From Antarcticimicrobium sp. (GTDB taxonomy: Bacteria; Pseudomonadota; Alphaproteobacteria; Rhodobacterales; Rhodobacteraceae): 64,000 nt of DNA. This document shows positions 17,663-26,199 of this stretch, one piece after another. The number at the start of each line of letters is the position of its first letter. Within the stretch, counting starts at the first letter, position 1. Under the pieces are notes generated by a model. It was not told where the DNA came from, did no database searches, and was given only the letters and a program-made list of their open reading frames with translations. The position numbers and the translations under genes were made by a program. The stretch is taken from positions 186,001-250,000 of the forward strand of contig NZ_JARGPK010000056.1 of the NCBI RefSeq assembly GCF_029212575.1. The letters are read 5' to 3'.

Positions 17663-18196
17663 GTGATCCTGACCGCCGCCCTGGTTGTGCTCGCCATCGT
17701 GCTGGAGCCGCTGCCGCCCTATTCCCCGCCGTCTTCGGCGGAGATCGAGATGCTGAAACAGCGGCTGGCCCCGATCCAGCATCTGTCCTTTGCGGCGGGC
17801 TACGAGTATTGCGGCTATCTCGGGCGGCGGGGGAATGGCGCGCCGGGTTTCACCAAGATCCTGCGCGGCCACCACAACGGCTGCACCCCCAAGGTGCCCG
17901 GCGAGGGGTTCGGCCTGATCGCCTCGCTGCATACCCACGGCGCCTACGACCCCTCGATTCCGGCGGAGTTTCCCACCGCGCTCGACATGCGCAGCGACCG
18001 GCGCGAGGGGGTCGTTGGCTATGTCGCAACGCCCGGCGGGCGGCTTTGGTACATCGACAGCAAGGCGATGCTGGCGGTTGAGATCTGCGGTCCGGGCTGT
18101 CTGCCGCAGGACCCGGATTTTCACGCCGGCGACGACGGGGAGATCGCAGAACGGCTGTCCTACGCGCAACTTCTGGCGCTGGATGCATGGGAATAA
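17663..18196 (+). CDS. DUF4329-like protein with JAMM-like motifs
   Basis: A 177-residue protein starting at GTG. Residues 1-20 are hydrophobic, giving an N-terminal anchor or signal. The body has YEYCGYLGRR followed later by SLHTHGAYDP and a downstream Asp (ALDMRSD). This resembles the Glu and His-x-His of JAB/JAMM metalloproteases, and the family I recall is DUF4329. The spacing after HxH differs from the canonical S-x-x-D, so activity is uncertain. Four Cys in the mature region (CGPGC near the end) hint at disulfides and a periplasmic site. It sits in an apparent operon with the L,D-transpeptidase. Confidence 0.65.
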   Translation: MILTAALVVLAIVLEPLPPYSPPSSAEIEMLKQRLAPIQHLSFAAGYEYCGYLGRRGNGAPGFTKILRGHHNGCTPKVPGEGFGLIASLHTHGAYDPSIPAEFPTALDMRSDRREGVVGYVATPGGRLWYIDSKAMLAVEICGPGCLPQDPDFHAGDDGEIAERLSYAQLLALDAWE

Positions 18197-18203
18197 CTGA
18201 TTT

Positions 18204-18232
18204 TTCTTGAACCGAATCTCAACAAGCATAAT
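18204..18232 (+). promoter_or_regulatory. Candidate cspA promoter
   Basis: TTCTTG and CATAAT are separated by 17 bases. The predicted start near 18239 leaves a leader of about 117 bases, as usual for cold-shock mRNAs. A small stem (CTGCC...GGCAG) lies just before the ribosome binding site. The -35 is weak. Confidence 0.4.
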
Positions 18233-18355
18233 GGTGTTTGCGCAACGTTACGCTATCGACACTACTGCTCCTCTTCCAAGGCTCAGTCTTCGATCTTGCT
18301 ACGACCGAGCCGACCTGCCGCATCCCGCGGGCAGACAAAAACAGGAGAAAAGACG

Positions 18356-18562
18356 ATGGCAAACGGCACCGTCAAATGGTTCAACACCACCAAAGGCTAC
18401 GGCTTTATCGCACCGGAATCCGGTGGCAAGGATGTGTTCGTGCACATCTCGGCCGTTGAGCGTTCGGGCCTGACCGGCCTGGCCGACAACCAGAAAGTGA
18501 CCTACGACATCGAAGCTGGCCGTGACGGCCGCGAATCGGCGATCAACCTGGCCCTGGCCTGA
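18356..18562 (+). CDS. cspA: Cold shock protein (CspA family)
   Basis: A 68-residue single cold-shock domain. RNP1 is KGYGFIAP and RNP2 is DVFVHIS. It binds single-stranded RNA and DNA and acts as an RNA chaperone. The ATG at 18356 follows CAGGAG and gives the standard MANGTVKWFN N-terminus. A long untranslated leader and a strong terminator surround it, so it is a monocistronic unit. Confidence 0.96.
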   Translation: MANGTVKWFNTTKGYGFIAPESGGKDVFVHISAVERSGLTGLADNQKVTYDIEAGRDGRESAINLALA

Positions 18563-18602
18563 GCCTGACGGTCGGCCCCCGGGGCCGGCGACAGGAATTC
18601 AG

Positions 18603-18634
18603 CCCCCTTCCGGCGCAGGCCGGGAGGGGGTTTT
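18603..18634 (+). terminator. Rho-independent terminator of cspA
   Basis: CCCCCTTCCGGC-GCAG-GCCGGGAGGGGG forms a 12-bp stem with one G-T pair, followed by TTTTCG. It begins 40 bases after the cspA stop and is the clearest intrinsic terminator in the window. Confidence 0.85.
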
Positions 18635-18659
18635 CGTTTGCGCCGCGCGGTTCCCGCCG

Positions 18660-19301
18660 TCACTTCTCCGCGGCGCGCGCCACCAGCTCCAGCACCCTCG
18701 GCCCCAGCGCCGCGACGATCCTTTCCACGCCCTCGGCGCTGGGGTGGATGCCGTCGGGCTGCATGTAGCGGGTCAGTGCGCCGGGATCGTCGCGCAGCCC
18801 CTCCAGCCCGGCAAAGAAGCTTTCGGCGTAAAGCGCGCCATAGGTCTCGGCCAGGTCCGGATAGACCGCGTCGAAGGCGGCCTTGTAGTCCGGGCCGTAG
18901 TTGCCCGGCGCCTGCATGCCGATCAGCAGCACCGCCACATCCGCCTGCTGCGCCTCTTGCAGGATGACCTCGAGGTTCGCGCGCACAACCTCGGGGGCGA
19001 TGCCGCGCAACAGGTCGTTTCCGCCCAGCGCCACGATCATCGCGTCAACCTCGGGCGTCAGCGTCCAGCCGACCCGCGCGGCGCCCCCCGCCGTCGTGTC
19101 GCCGGAAACGCCCGCATTGATCAGCCGGACATCGGCACCGTGGTCCGCCAGCCAGCCCCGCAATTGCGGCACAAAGCCTTCCCACTCCGGCAGCCCGTAC
19201 CCCTGCGTCAGACTGTCGCCCAGCGCGGCGATGGTCACCGGCGCCGCCATGGCCCAGGGGGCTGAAAGACAAAAGATCAATCCGACGAAGAACTTGCGCA
19301 T
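18660..19301 (-). CDS. tesA: Arylesterase / thioesterase I-like SGNH hydrolase
   Basis: A 213-residue periplasmic GDSL-type esterase. Residues 1-19 form a signal peptide (SAPWAMA). SGNH blocks are GDSLTQGYG (Ser about 30), GVSGDTT, GGNDLL and DGIHPSAEG with the catalytic Asp and His. It hydrolyses short acyl esters or thioesters. It is divergent from the ABC transporter pair, the same arrangement as tesA with ybbA-ybbP in E. coli, which supports the call. Confidence 0.93.
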   Translation of the reverse strand: MRKFFVGLIFCLSAPWAMAAPVTIAALGDSLTQGYGLPEWEGFVPQLRGWLADHGADVRLINAGVSGDTTAGGAARVGWTLTPEVDAMIVALGGNDLLRGIAPEVVRANLEVILQEAQQADVAVLLIGMQAPGNYGPDYKAAFDAVYPDLAETYGALYAESFFAGLEGLRDDPGALTRYMQPDGIHPSAEGVERIVAALGPRVLELVARAAEK

Positions 19302-19349
19302 GACGCCCCACGCTCCATATCCCTAATGACACCCAGGACAGGATGGCCC

Positions 19350-20045
19350 ATGACCGACCCCGTGCTTTCGCTCAAAGATGCCTCTTTGTCGCTGAATGGC
19401 AATGCCGGGCGGGTCGATATCCTGCATGGCATCACCCTTGACGTGCATCCGGGCGAGACGCTGGGGCTGATCGGCCCCTCCGGCTCGGGCAAATCCTCGC
19501 TGCTGATGCTGATGGGCGGGCTGGAGCAGGCCACCGGCGGAACAGTCACCGCGCTGGGCCGGGACCTGACCGCGATGGACGAGGACGCGCTGGCGCGGTT
19601 TCGCCGCGACAACATGGGGGTGGTGTTCCAGTCGTTTCACCTGATCCCGACCATGACCGCGCTTGAGAACGTGGCGACGCCGCTGGAACTGGCCGGGCAT
19701 CGCGACGCCTTTGACCGGGCGCAGGCGGAACTGGCGGCGGTGGGGCTGGCCCAACGCGCCGGGCATTACCCGTCGGAGTTGTCGGGCGGTGAGCAACAGC
19801 GCGTGGCGCTGGCCCGCGCCGCAGCACCACGGCCAAAGATCCTTCTCGCCGACGAGCCCACCGGCAATCTCGACGAGGCCAACGGCCGCGCGATCATGGA
19901 CATGCTGTTCGATCTGCGCGACCGTCACGGCGCGACGCTGGTACTGGTCACCCATGCGCCGGACCTGGCCGCCCGCTGCGACCGGGTGGTACGGTTGCGC
20001 GACGGGCGGATCGACGGGGATGCCGCGCGGGACGCCGCGGAATGA
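19350..20045 (+). CDS. ybbA: ABC transporter ATP-binding protein (YbbA/LolD type)
   Basis: A 231-residue ATPase of the MacB/LolD class. Walker A is GPSGSGKSS, the signature is LSGGEQQR, and Walker B is [12 protein letters not shown]. It pairs with the large permease whose ATG overlaps its stop by four bases. The YbbAP system of E. coli is of uncertain substrate; lipid or lysophospholipid handling at the inner membrane has been considered, given its tesA neighbour. I prefer the ATG at 19350, which yields the usual short N-terminus. Confidence 0.92.
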   Translation: MTDPVLSLKDASLSLNGNAGRVDILHGITLDVHPGETLGLIGPSGSGKSSLLMLMGGLEQATGGTVTALGRDLTAMDEDALARFRRDNMGVVFQSFHLIPTMTALENVATPLELAGHRDAFDRAQAELAAVGLAQRAGHYPSELSGGEQQRVALARAAAPRPKILLADEPTGNLDEANGRAIMDMLFDLRDRHGATLVLVTHAPDLAARCDRVVRLRDGRIDGDAARDAAE

Positions 20046-22570
20046 GCCTGTCGCTGGCGGCCCGCTTTGCCCGGCGAGAACTGCGCGGGGGGCTACGGGG
20101 CTTTCGCATTTTCCTCGCCTGTCTCGCGCTGGGGGTGGCTGCCATCGCCGCCGTCGGCTCGGTCCGCGCCGCGATCGAGGCGGGGCTGGCGCGCGAGGGC
20201 GCGGCACTTCTGGGCGGCGACGCCGAGATGGAGTTCACCTATCGGTTCGCCAGCGACGCGGAACGGGCCTGGATAGCCGGGACCGCCGCCCGCACCTCCG
20301 AGATCGTGGATTTCCGCTCCATGGCGGTGGTGGAGCAAGACGGACAGGCGGACCGGGCGCTGACCCAAGTCAAGGCAGTGGACGGGGCCTATCCGCTGAT
20401 CGGGTCGGTGACGCTCACGCCCGAGATGCCGCTGGACGCCGCACTGGCCGGGCGCGACGGCGTGCCGGGCGCGGTGATGGAGCGGGTGCTGATCGACCGG
20501 CTGGGGATGGCGCCCGGCGACCGTTTCAAGCTCGGCCTGCAGGAGTTCGTTCTGATGGCGGCGCTGGAGCGCGAGCCTGACGGCGCGGCGGCGGGATTCT
20601 CGCTCGGCCCGCGCACGATCGTCGCCACCCCGGCGCTCGACGCCTCGGGCCTGCTGGCGCCGGGCACGCTCTTTTCGACCAAGTACCGGCTCGACCTGCC
20701 CGGGGGCGCGGACCTGCCGGCGCTGGAGACGGCGGCGAAGGCGCGGTTCGAGGCCTCGGGCCTGCGCTGGCGCGATGCCCGCAACGGCGCGCCGGGCGTC
20801 GCCGAGTTCGTCCGGCGACTGGGCGCCTTCCTGGTGCTGGTGGGGCTCTCGGGCCTTGCCGTCGGGGGCGTCGGCGTCTCGGCGGCGGTGCGCGCCTACC
20901 TCGCGGACAAGACGCAGGTGATCGCCACGCTGCGCACGCTGGGGGCGGACCGGGCCACCATCTTTCAGACCTATTTCATCCAGATCGGCGCGCTGTCGGT
21001 GCTGGGCATCGCGCTGGGGCTGGTGTTGGGCGGCGGAGTGCCAGTGCTGCTCGGCCCGCTGATCGGGGCGCAACTGCCGGTGCCGGCGGTCTTCACCCTC
21101 TACCCCCGCCCGCTGGGCGAGGCCGCGCTTTACGGGTTTCTCACCGCGCTGATCTTCACCCTCTGGCCGCTGGCCCGCACCGAGGAGGTGCGCGCCGCCA
21201 CGCTGTTCCGCGAGGCGCTCTCCTCGGCGCGGCTGCTGCCCGCGCCGCGATACCTGCTGGTGATCGGCACCGCGCTGGCGCTGCTGATCGGGTTGGCCGC
21301 CTGGTTCAACGGCGCGCCGAGGCTGACGTTCTGGACCGCCGGCGGCATCGCCGGGGCGCTGGCGCTTCTCACCCTCGCGGCGCGTCTGATGCGGCACCTG
21401 GCCCGCAGGGGCGCGCACGTCGCGCACGGCCACCCGGCGCTGCGCTGGGCGCTGGCCGCCATCGCCTCGCGGCAGGAGGGCGCCGGATCGGTGGTGCTGT
21501 CGCTGGGGCTGGGGCTGTCGGTACTCTCGGCGGTCGGGCAGATCGACGGCAACCTGCGCAACGCGATCTCGGGCAACCTCCCCGAGGTCGCCCCCTCCTA
21601 TTTCTTCGTCGACATCCAGAAGGACCAGATGCCCGGTTTCCGCGAGCGGCTGGAAAACGATGCGGCCGTCTCGCGTCTTGAGACCGCGCCGATGCTGCGC
21701 GGGGTCATCACCCGGATCAACGACCGGCCCGCGCGCGAGGTGGCCGGCGATCACTGGGTTGTGCGCGGCGACCGGGGCGTGACCTATGCCGACCGGCCCG
21801 GCCAGACCACGCGGATCACCGACGGGGCATGGTGGCCCGAGGGGTACACCGGCCCGCCGCAGATCAGCTTTGCCGCCGAGGAGGCCGCCGAGATCGGCCT
21901 TTCGCTGGGCGATACGATGACCGTCAACGTGCTGGGCCGCGACATCACCGCGACCGTCACCAGCTTTCGCGAGGTCGATTTCTCGACCGCCGGAATGGGC
22001 TTCATCCTCACCATGAACCCCGCCGCGCTGGCCGGCGCGCCGCACAGCTTCATCGCCACGGTCTACGCCGAACCGCAGGCCGAGGCCGCGATCCTGCGCG
22101 ATCTGGCCGGGCGGTTTCCGAACATCACCGCGATTCGCGTCCGCGACGCCATCGACCGGGTGTCGGGCGTGCTGGCGGGCATTGCCGCCGCGACCTCATG
22201 GGGGGCCGGGATTTCGCTGGTCACAGGGTTCCTGGTGCTGATCGGCGCGGCGGCGGCCGGCGTCGGCGCGCGCACCTACGAGGCGGCGGTGCTGAAGACG
22301 CTGGGCGCGTCACGCCGCCGCATCCTGCTGAGCTTCGCCCTGCGCAGCGCGCTCCTGGGGGCCGCCGCCGGTCTGGTGGCGCTGGGGGCGGGCATCGCCG
22401 GATCCTGGGCAGTGACCCGACAGGTTCTGGAAACCGATTTCACGGTGATCTGGCCAGCCGCGTTGGCCATCGTGCTGGGCGGGGTTCTGACCACGCTGGC
22501 CGCCGGGCTGCTGTTCGCCTGGCGCCCCCTGGCCGCGCGCCCGGCGCGCGTGCTCCGCGCGCAGGAGTGA
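20042..22570 (+). CDS. ybbP: ABC transporter permease (YbbP type)
   Basis: An 842-residue FtsX-superfamily permease with two repeats of an FtsX domain. The first transmembrane helix is about 22-42, and a long periplasmic domain runs to about 255. Helices follow near 260-285, 315-345 and 355-380, a second set near 400-450, another soluble domain at about 490-700, and three final helices (about 720, 770 and 810). This is the mechanotransmission-type topology, not a channel. Together with the ATPase it should extract or shuttle a lipophilic substrate. It overlaps the ATPase stop by ATGA. The stop lies 4 bases from the convergent Rrf2 gene. Confidence 0.92.
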   Translation: MSLSLAARFARRELRGGLRGFRIFLACLALGVAAIAAVGSVRAAIEAGLAREGAALLGGDAEMEFTYRFASDAERAWIAGTAARTSEIVDFRSMAVVEQDGQADRALTQVKAVDGAYPLIGSVTLTPEMPLDAALAGRDGVPGAVMERVLIDRLGMAPGDRFKLGLQEFVLMAALEREPDGAAAGFSLGPRTIVATPALDASGLLAPGTLFSTKYRLDLPGGADLPALETAAKARFEASGLRWRDARNGAPGVAEFVRRLGAFLVLVGLSGLAVGGVGVSAAVRAYLADKTQVIATLRTLGADRATIFQTYFIQIGALSVLGIALGLVLGGGVPVLLGPLIGAQLPVPAVFTLYPRPLGEAALYGFLTALIFTLWPLARTEEVRAATLFREALSSARLLPAPRYLLVIGTALALLIGLAAWFNGAPRLTFWTAGGIAGALALLTLAARLMRHLARRGAHVAHGHPALRWALAAIASRQEGAGSVVLSLGLGLSVLSAVGQIDGNLRNAISGNLPEVAPSYFFVDIQKDQMPGFRERLENDAAVSRLETAPMLRGVITRINDRPAREVAGDHWVVRGDRGVTYADRPGQTTRITDGAWWPEGYTGPPQISFAAEEAAEIGLSLGDTMTVNVLGRDITATVTSFREVDFSTAGMGFILTMNPAALAGAPHSFIATVYAEPQAEAAILRDLAGRFPNITAIRVRDAIDRVSGVLAGIAAATSWGAGISLVTGFLVLIGAAAAGVGARTYEAAVLKTLGASRRRILLSFALRSALLGAAAGLVALGAGIAGSWAVTRQVLETDFTVIWPAALAIVLGGVLTTLAAGLLFAWRPLAARPARVLRAQE

Positions 22571-22574
22571 GCGG

Positions 22575-23021
22575 TTACCGCCCGCAGGTGACCGGCTGCA
22601 ACAGCTTCATCAGGTCGATGTTGTCGCAGATCAGCGCATCCAGCGTGACCTCGTCCAGCGAGGCATAGAAGGCCTGCGCCGCGTCGATCAGGGCCAGCCG
22701 CAACCGGCAGGCCGACACCAGCGGACAGGTGTTGTCGGCATCGGCGAAACACTCGGCCAGCGGCAGACCGCCCTCAAGCAGGCGGAACACCTCGCCGATG
22801 CGGATCTGTTCGGCCGGGCGCGCCAAGCTCATGCCGCCGTTACGGCCGCGCTGGGTCCGCAAGTAGTTGAGTTGGCTGAGTTGGTTGATCACCTGCGCCA
22901 GATGATTTTCCGACACGTTGCAGCTCCCGGCGATTTCGGCCTTGGTCACCAGACGCTCCTGATGGGTGGCACAATACATCAAGAGCCGAATGGCGATGTT
23001 GGTCCGTTTGGTGATGCGCAC
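22575..23021 (-). CDS. Rrf2 family regulator, NsrR-like
   Basis: A 148-residue winged-helix regulator. The N-terminus MRITKRTNIAIRLLMYCA and recognition helix VSENHLAQVINQLSQLNYL, followed by RGRNGGMSLARPAEQIRIGEV, are closest to NsrR as I remember it. Three cysteines in CFADADNTCPLVSAC (about 90-104) have the spacing that binds a [4Fe-4S] or [2Fe-2S] cluster, sensing nitric oxide or iron; RirA is the alternative. An FNR-like box lies in its promoter region, shared with the divergent gamma-glutamylcyclotransferase-like gene. Target genes are not evident nearby. Confidence 0.8.
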   Translation of the reverse strand: MRITKRTNIAIRLLMYCATHQERLVTKAEIAGSCNVSENHLAQVINQLSQLNYLRTQRGRNGGMSLARPAEQIRIGEVFRLLEGGLPLAECFADADNTCPLVSACRLRLALIDAAQAFYASLDEVTLDALICDNIDLMKLLQPVTCGR

Positions 23022-23081
23022 AATCGTGGCCCCCTCTGCAGAAATGTTCCGGTGTTATTGCACCTTTTCGAAAAAACCGGT

Positions 23082-23095
23082 TTGACATACATCAA
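23082..23095. promoter_or_regulatory. Candidate FNR/Dnr-family box between divergent genes
   Basis: TTGAC-ATAC-ATCAA is one base from the consensus dyad TTGAT-N4-ATCAA. Its centre lies 38 bases before the gamma-glutamylcyclotransferase-like ATG and 67 bases before the NsrR-like ATG. TTGACA within it could also be a -35 for the plus strand, so a bound regulator might repress that direction and activate the other. Confidence 0.5.
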
Positions 23096-23126
23096 TTGGA
23101 ATACTCGGCAAACTGGACGACCGCAC

Positions 23127-23696
23127 ATGGCAGACCCCTACTTCTTCGGCTACGGAAGCCTTGTAAACGCCGCCACCCATGATTTTTCCGATCCGCGCCC
23201 GGCACGGCTGAAGGGCTGGCGGCGGGCCTGGCGGCATACCGACCTGCGCGAGGTGGCCTTTCTGACCGCGATTCCCGATCCGCGGACCGAGATCGAGGGG
23301 ATGATCGCCCATGTGCCGGGCGGCGACTGGGGCAAGCTGGACGAACGCGAATGGGCCTATGACCGGGTGCCCGCGACTGAAAGCGTGACCCATTTCGTCA
23401 AGCACGAGATCGAGATCGCGGTCTATGCCGTGCCCGCGCATCGCCACCAGCCGCCCAGCCGGGCCTATCCGATCCTGCTGAGCTATCTCGACGTGGTGGT
23501 TCAGGGCTATCTGCGCGAGTTCGGAGAAGCGGGCGCCGTGCGGTTCTTTTCCACCACCGACGGCTGGGATGCGCCGATCCTGAACGACCGGGCCGCACCG
23601 CGCTATCCGCGTCACCAGCAATTGCGCGCCGAGGAAACCGGTTTTGTCGACGACCGGCTGGGCAAGATCGGCGCGCGCATCGTCGAGGGGGCCTGA
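23127..23696 (+). CDS. Gamma-glutamylcyclotransferase-like protein
   Basis: A 189-residue protein with the GGCT fold. The N-terminal YFFGYGSLVN is the family glycine-loop motif that binds the gamma-glutamyl substrate carboxylate. The rest fits a beta-barrel with RLKGWRRAWRH, typical of the ChaC/AIG2-like group. Family members cyclise gamma-glutamyl peptides such as glutathione to 5-oxoproline; the exact substrate is not shown. No strong ribosome binding site is visible before the ATG at 23127. It is convergent with gltX, 18 bases away. Confidence 0.8.
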   Translation: MADPYFFGYGSLVNAATHDFSDPRPARLKGWRRAWRHTDLREVAFLTAIPDPRTEIEGMIAHVPGGDWGKLDEREWAYDRVPATESVTHFVKHEIEIAVYAVPAHRHQPPSRAYPILLSYLDVVVQGYLREFGEAGAVRFFSTTDGWDAPILNDRAAPRYPRHQQLRAEETGFVDDRLGKIGARIVEGA

Positions 23697-23714
23697 CCGG
23701 CCCCCTTCGGCAGA

Positions 23715-25040
23715 TCACCCGCGCCCGCGAACCTTTTGCAGCAGCGGCATCAGCGTGGCCATTTCCGGGCCGCGTTCCCGGCCGGTCAGCGCCTTGCGCA
23801 GGGGCATGAACAGCCCCTTGCCCTTGCGCCCGGTGGCCTGTTTCACCGCCCCGGTCCATTCCGACCATGTGGTTTCGGTGAACGGCAGTTCGGGCAGCAT
23901 CTCCATCGCCTCGGCGATGAAATCCTTGTCGGCCTCGTCGATCAGCGGCTCGGCGCCGTCGCGGCACAGGGTCCACCACTCTTCCAGGTCGTTCAGGGTG
24001 GTGATGTTCTCCCGCGCCATATGCCAGAACGGCTCGGCCAGATCCTCGGGCACACCCGCCGCCGCGACACTGTCCTTCACCGCCGAGAGCGGCAGCGATT
24101 GCAGATACCGCGCGGTCAGCGGGAACAGGTCGTTCTCGTCGAACTTGGTCGGCGCCGCGCCGAAGCGGGCGATGTCGAACCCCTCGATCAGCTCGTCCAT
24201 GTCGCTGCGCAATTCCACCGGGTCGGAGGAGCCCAGCCGCGCCATCAGCGACAGCAGCGCCATCGGCTGGACCCCCTGGTCGCGCAGATCGCGCAACGAC
24301 AGCACGCCCAGTCGTTTCGACAGCGCTTCGCCCTGCGGGCCGGTCAGCAGGCTGTGATGGGCAAAATGGGGCACGGCGCCACCCAGCGCCTCGATGATCT
24401 GGATCTGGGTGGCGGTGTTGGTGACGTGGTCCGATCCGCGCACCACGTTGGTCACCCCCATCTCGGTATCGTCCACCACCGAGGCGATGGTGTACAACAC
24501 CTGCCCGTCGCCCCGGATCAGCACCGGGTCGCTGACGCTGGCGGCGTCGATGGAGATATCGCCGAGGATGCCGTCGGTCCATTCGATCCGCTGGTGATCC
24601 AGCTTGAAACGCCAGACCCCGTTGCCGCGTTCGGCGCGCAGCGCCTCCTTCTCGGCATCGGACAGCGACAGCGCGGCGCGGTCATAGACCGGCGGCTTGC
24701 CCATGTTGAGCTGCTTCTTGCGCTTGAGGTCCAGCTCGGTCGGGGTTTCGAACGCCTCGTAAAAGCGACCCATCTCGCGCAAGCGATCGGCGGCCTCGGC
24801 ATAGCGGTCAAGGCGCCTGGACTGGTATTCGATCCGGTCCCAGGTGATCCCCAGCCATTCCAGATCCTGCTGGATTCCGTCGATGTATTCCTGCTTGGAG
24901 CGTTCCTGGTCGGTGTCGTCGATGCGCAGGATGAAGGTGCCGCCGGCCTTGCGGGCGATCAGGAAGTTCATCAGCGCGGTGCGCAGGTTTCCGACATGGA
25001 TATAGCCGGTGGGCGACGGGGCGAAACGGGTGGTTGTCAT
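23715..25040 (-). CDS. gltX: Glutamyl-tRNA synthetase
   Basis: A 441-residue class Ic synthetase. The HIGH motif is PSPTGYIHVGN at about 8-18 and the KMSKS motif is EALSKRLG near 240. It charges tRNA-Glu, and possibly tRNA-Gln for later amidation. The start MTTTRFAPSPTG at 25040 is canonical, with AGGAG upstream. Many alphaproteobacteria carry two gltX genes; the short 441-residue form here suits the second type, but only one is in the window. Confidence 0.95.
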   Translation of the reverse strand: MTTTRFAPSPTGYIHVGNLRTALMNFLIARKAGGTFILRIDDTDQERSKQEYIDGIQQDLEWLGITWDRIEYQSRRLDRYAEAADRLREMGRFYEAFETPTELDLKRKKQLNMGKPPVYDRAALSLSDAEKEALRAERGNGVWRFKLDHQRIEWTDGILGDISIDAASVSDPVLIRGDGQVLYTIASVVDDTEMGVTNVVRGSDHVTNTATQIQIIEALGGAVPHFAHHSLLTGPQGEALSKRLGVLSLRDLRDQGVQPMALLSLMARLGSSDPVELRSDMDELIEGFDIARFGAAPTKFDENDLFPLTARYLQSLPLSAVKDSVAAAGVPEDLAEPFWHMARENITTLNDLEEWWTLCRDGAEPLIDEADKDFIAEAMEMLPELPFTETTWSEWTGAVKQATGRKGKGLFMPLRKALTGRERGPEMATLMPLLQKVRGRG

Positions 25041-25228
25041 GGGGGCGTCTCCTGTTGCCGCGCGTTTGTCACAGGGGCGCGGAATTGTCCAGTTGCCAGC
25101 GCCCGGCTGGGATAGGGCGCCCATACCTGCCCTTATGCAATTTCACACAATTTCGCGTGCGGATTTGCACAGGTCTTGCCCGGCTTTCGCGCTATTTTGT
25201 TCGGGAGATTTCAACAAGGAGACGTTTC

Positions 25229-26161
25229 ATGACCATCAGACTGACCCGCCGCGCCGCCCTGACCGGGGCCGCCGCCCTTCCGCTGGCCGCCGCCGCGACC
25301 CTCCCCGCCGCAGCCGGATCCCATGCCGGCAAATCCGCGATGCCGCACGCCCGGGCGTTCCGCCTGGGCGAAATGTCGGTGACCACGCTTCTGGACGGCA
25401 GCCTGCCGCGCGAGGGCGCCCAGGCGATCTTTGGCGGTGGTGCCAGCGATGAGGAGTTTGCCAAGGTATCGGCCGAGAATTTCATTCCCGCCAACATGGC
25501 GCAGTTTTATTTTACCCCAACCCTGGTCGAGGTCGGCGGCCAGAAGATCCTGTTCGACACCGGGCTGGGACAGGGCGGCATCGCCCGGGCGTTGGCCGAG
25601 GCCGGGGTCACCCCCGACCAGATCGACGTTGTGGTGCTGACCCACATGCACCCCGACCACATCGGCGGGATGATGACCGATGGCGCGCCGACCTTTGCCA
25701 ACGCGCGCTATGTCACCGGCCGGGTGGAATACGATTTCTGGGCCAGGATGGAGGCCGGCAACCGGGTCGGCGACCTGGTGGCCAGCAACGTCACACCGCT
25801 GGCCGAGAAGATGACCTTTGTCGAGGACGGGGCCGAGGTGGTGCCGGGGATCACCGCGCTGGCCAGCTTCGGCCACACGCCGGGGCATATGTCGTTCCAC
25901 CTGGATAGCGCGGGGGAGCGGCTGGTGCTGGCCGCGGACCTCGCCAACCACTACGTCTGGTCCTTCGCCCACCCCGAGTGGGAGGTGCAATTCGACATGG
26001 ACAAAGCCGCCGCCACCGCCGCGCGCCGCAAGGTACTGGGTATGCTGGCCGCCGACCGGGTGCCGATGATCGGCTATCACATGCCCTTCCCCGCCGCCGG
26101 CTACGTCGAGACCCGCGGCGAGGGGTTCCGCTTCGTGCCGGTGAGCTACCAGATGATGTAG
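25229..26161 (+). CDS. Exported metallo-beta-lactamase-fold hydrolase
   Basis: A 310-residue MBL-fold enzyme. MTIRLTRRAALTGAAALPLAAAAT is a Tat signal. The metal motif is THMHPDHIGG (about 134-143), with further ligands in FGHTPGHMS and a downstream Asp in VLAADLANHY. This two-metal pattern is shared by N-acyl-homoserine-lactone lactonases and related periplasmic hydrolases, so quorum quenching is possible but unproven. AAGGAG precedes the ATG by seven bases. The gene stands alone between convergent and divergent neighbours. Confidence 0.85.
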   Translation: MTIRLTRRAALTGAAALPLAAAATLPAAAGSHAGKSAMPHARAFRLGEMSVTTLLDGSLPREGAQAIFGGGASDEEFAKVSAENFIPANMAQFYFTPTLVEVGGQKILFDTGLGQGGIARALAEAGVTPDQIDVVVLTHMHPDHIGGMMTDGAPTFANARYVTGRVEYDFWARMEAGNRVGDLVASNVTPLAEKMTFVEDGAEVVPGITALASFGHTPGHMSFHLDSAGERLVLAADLANHYVWSFAHPEWEVQFDMDKAAATAARRKVLGMLAADRVPMIGYHMPFPAAGYVETRGEGFRFVPVSYQMM

Positions 26162-26199
26162 GCGGTCTTTCCACGCCGGGGGCGCCGCGCAGGCGCCCC

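Noticed and set aside
20093..22045. Very long open frames on the opposite strand of ybbP and of other genes (for example 60251-63187 opposite glnD)
   Set aside because: They are shadows caused by GC-rich third positions; their translations are low-complexity Arg/Gly/His/Ala-rich and lack motifs.
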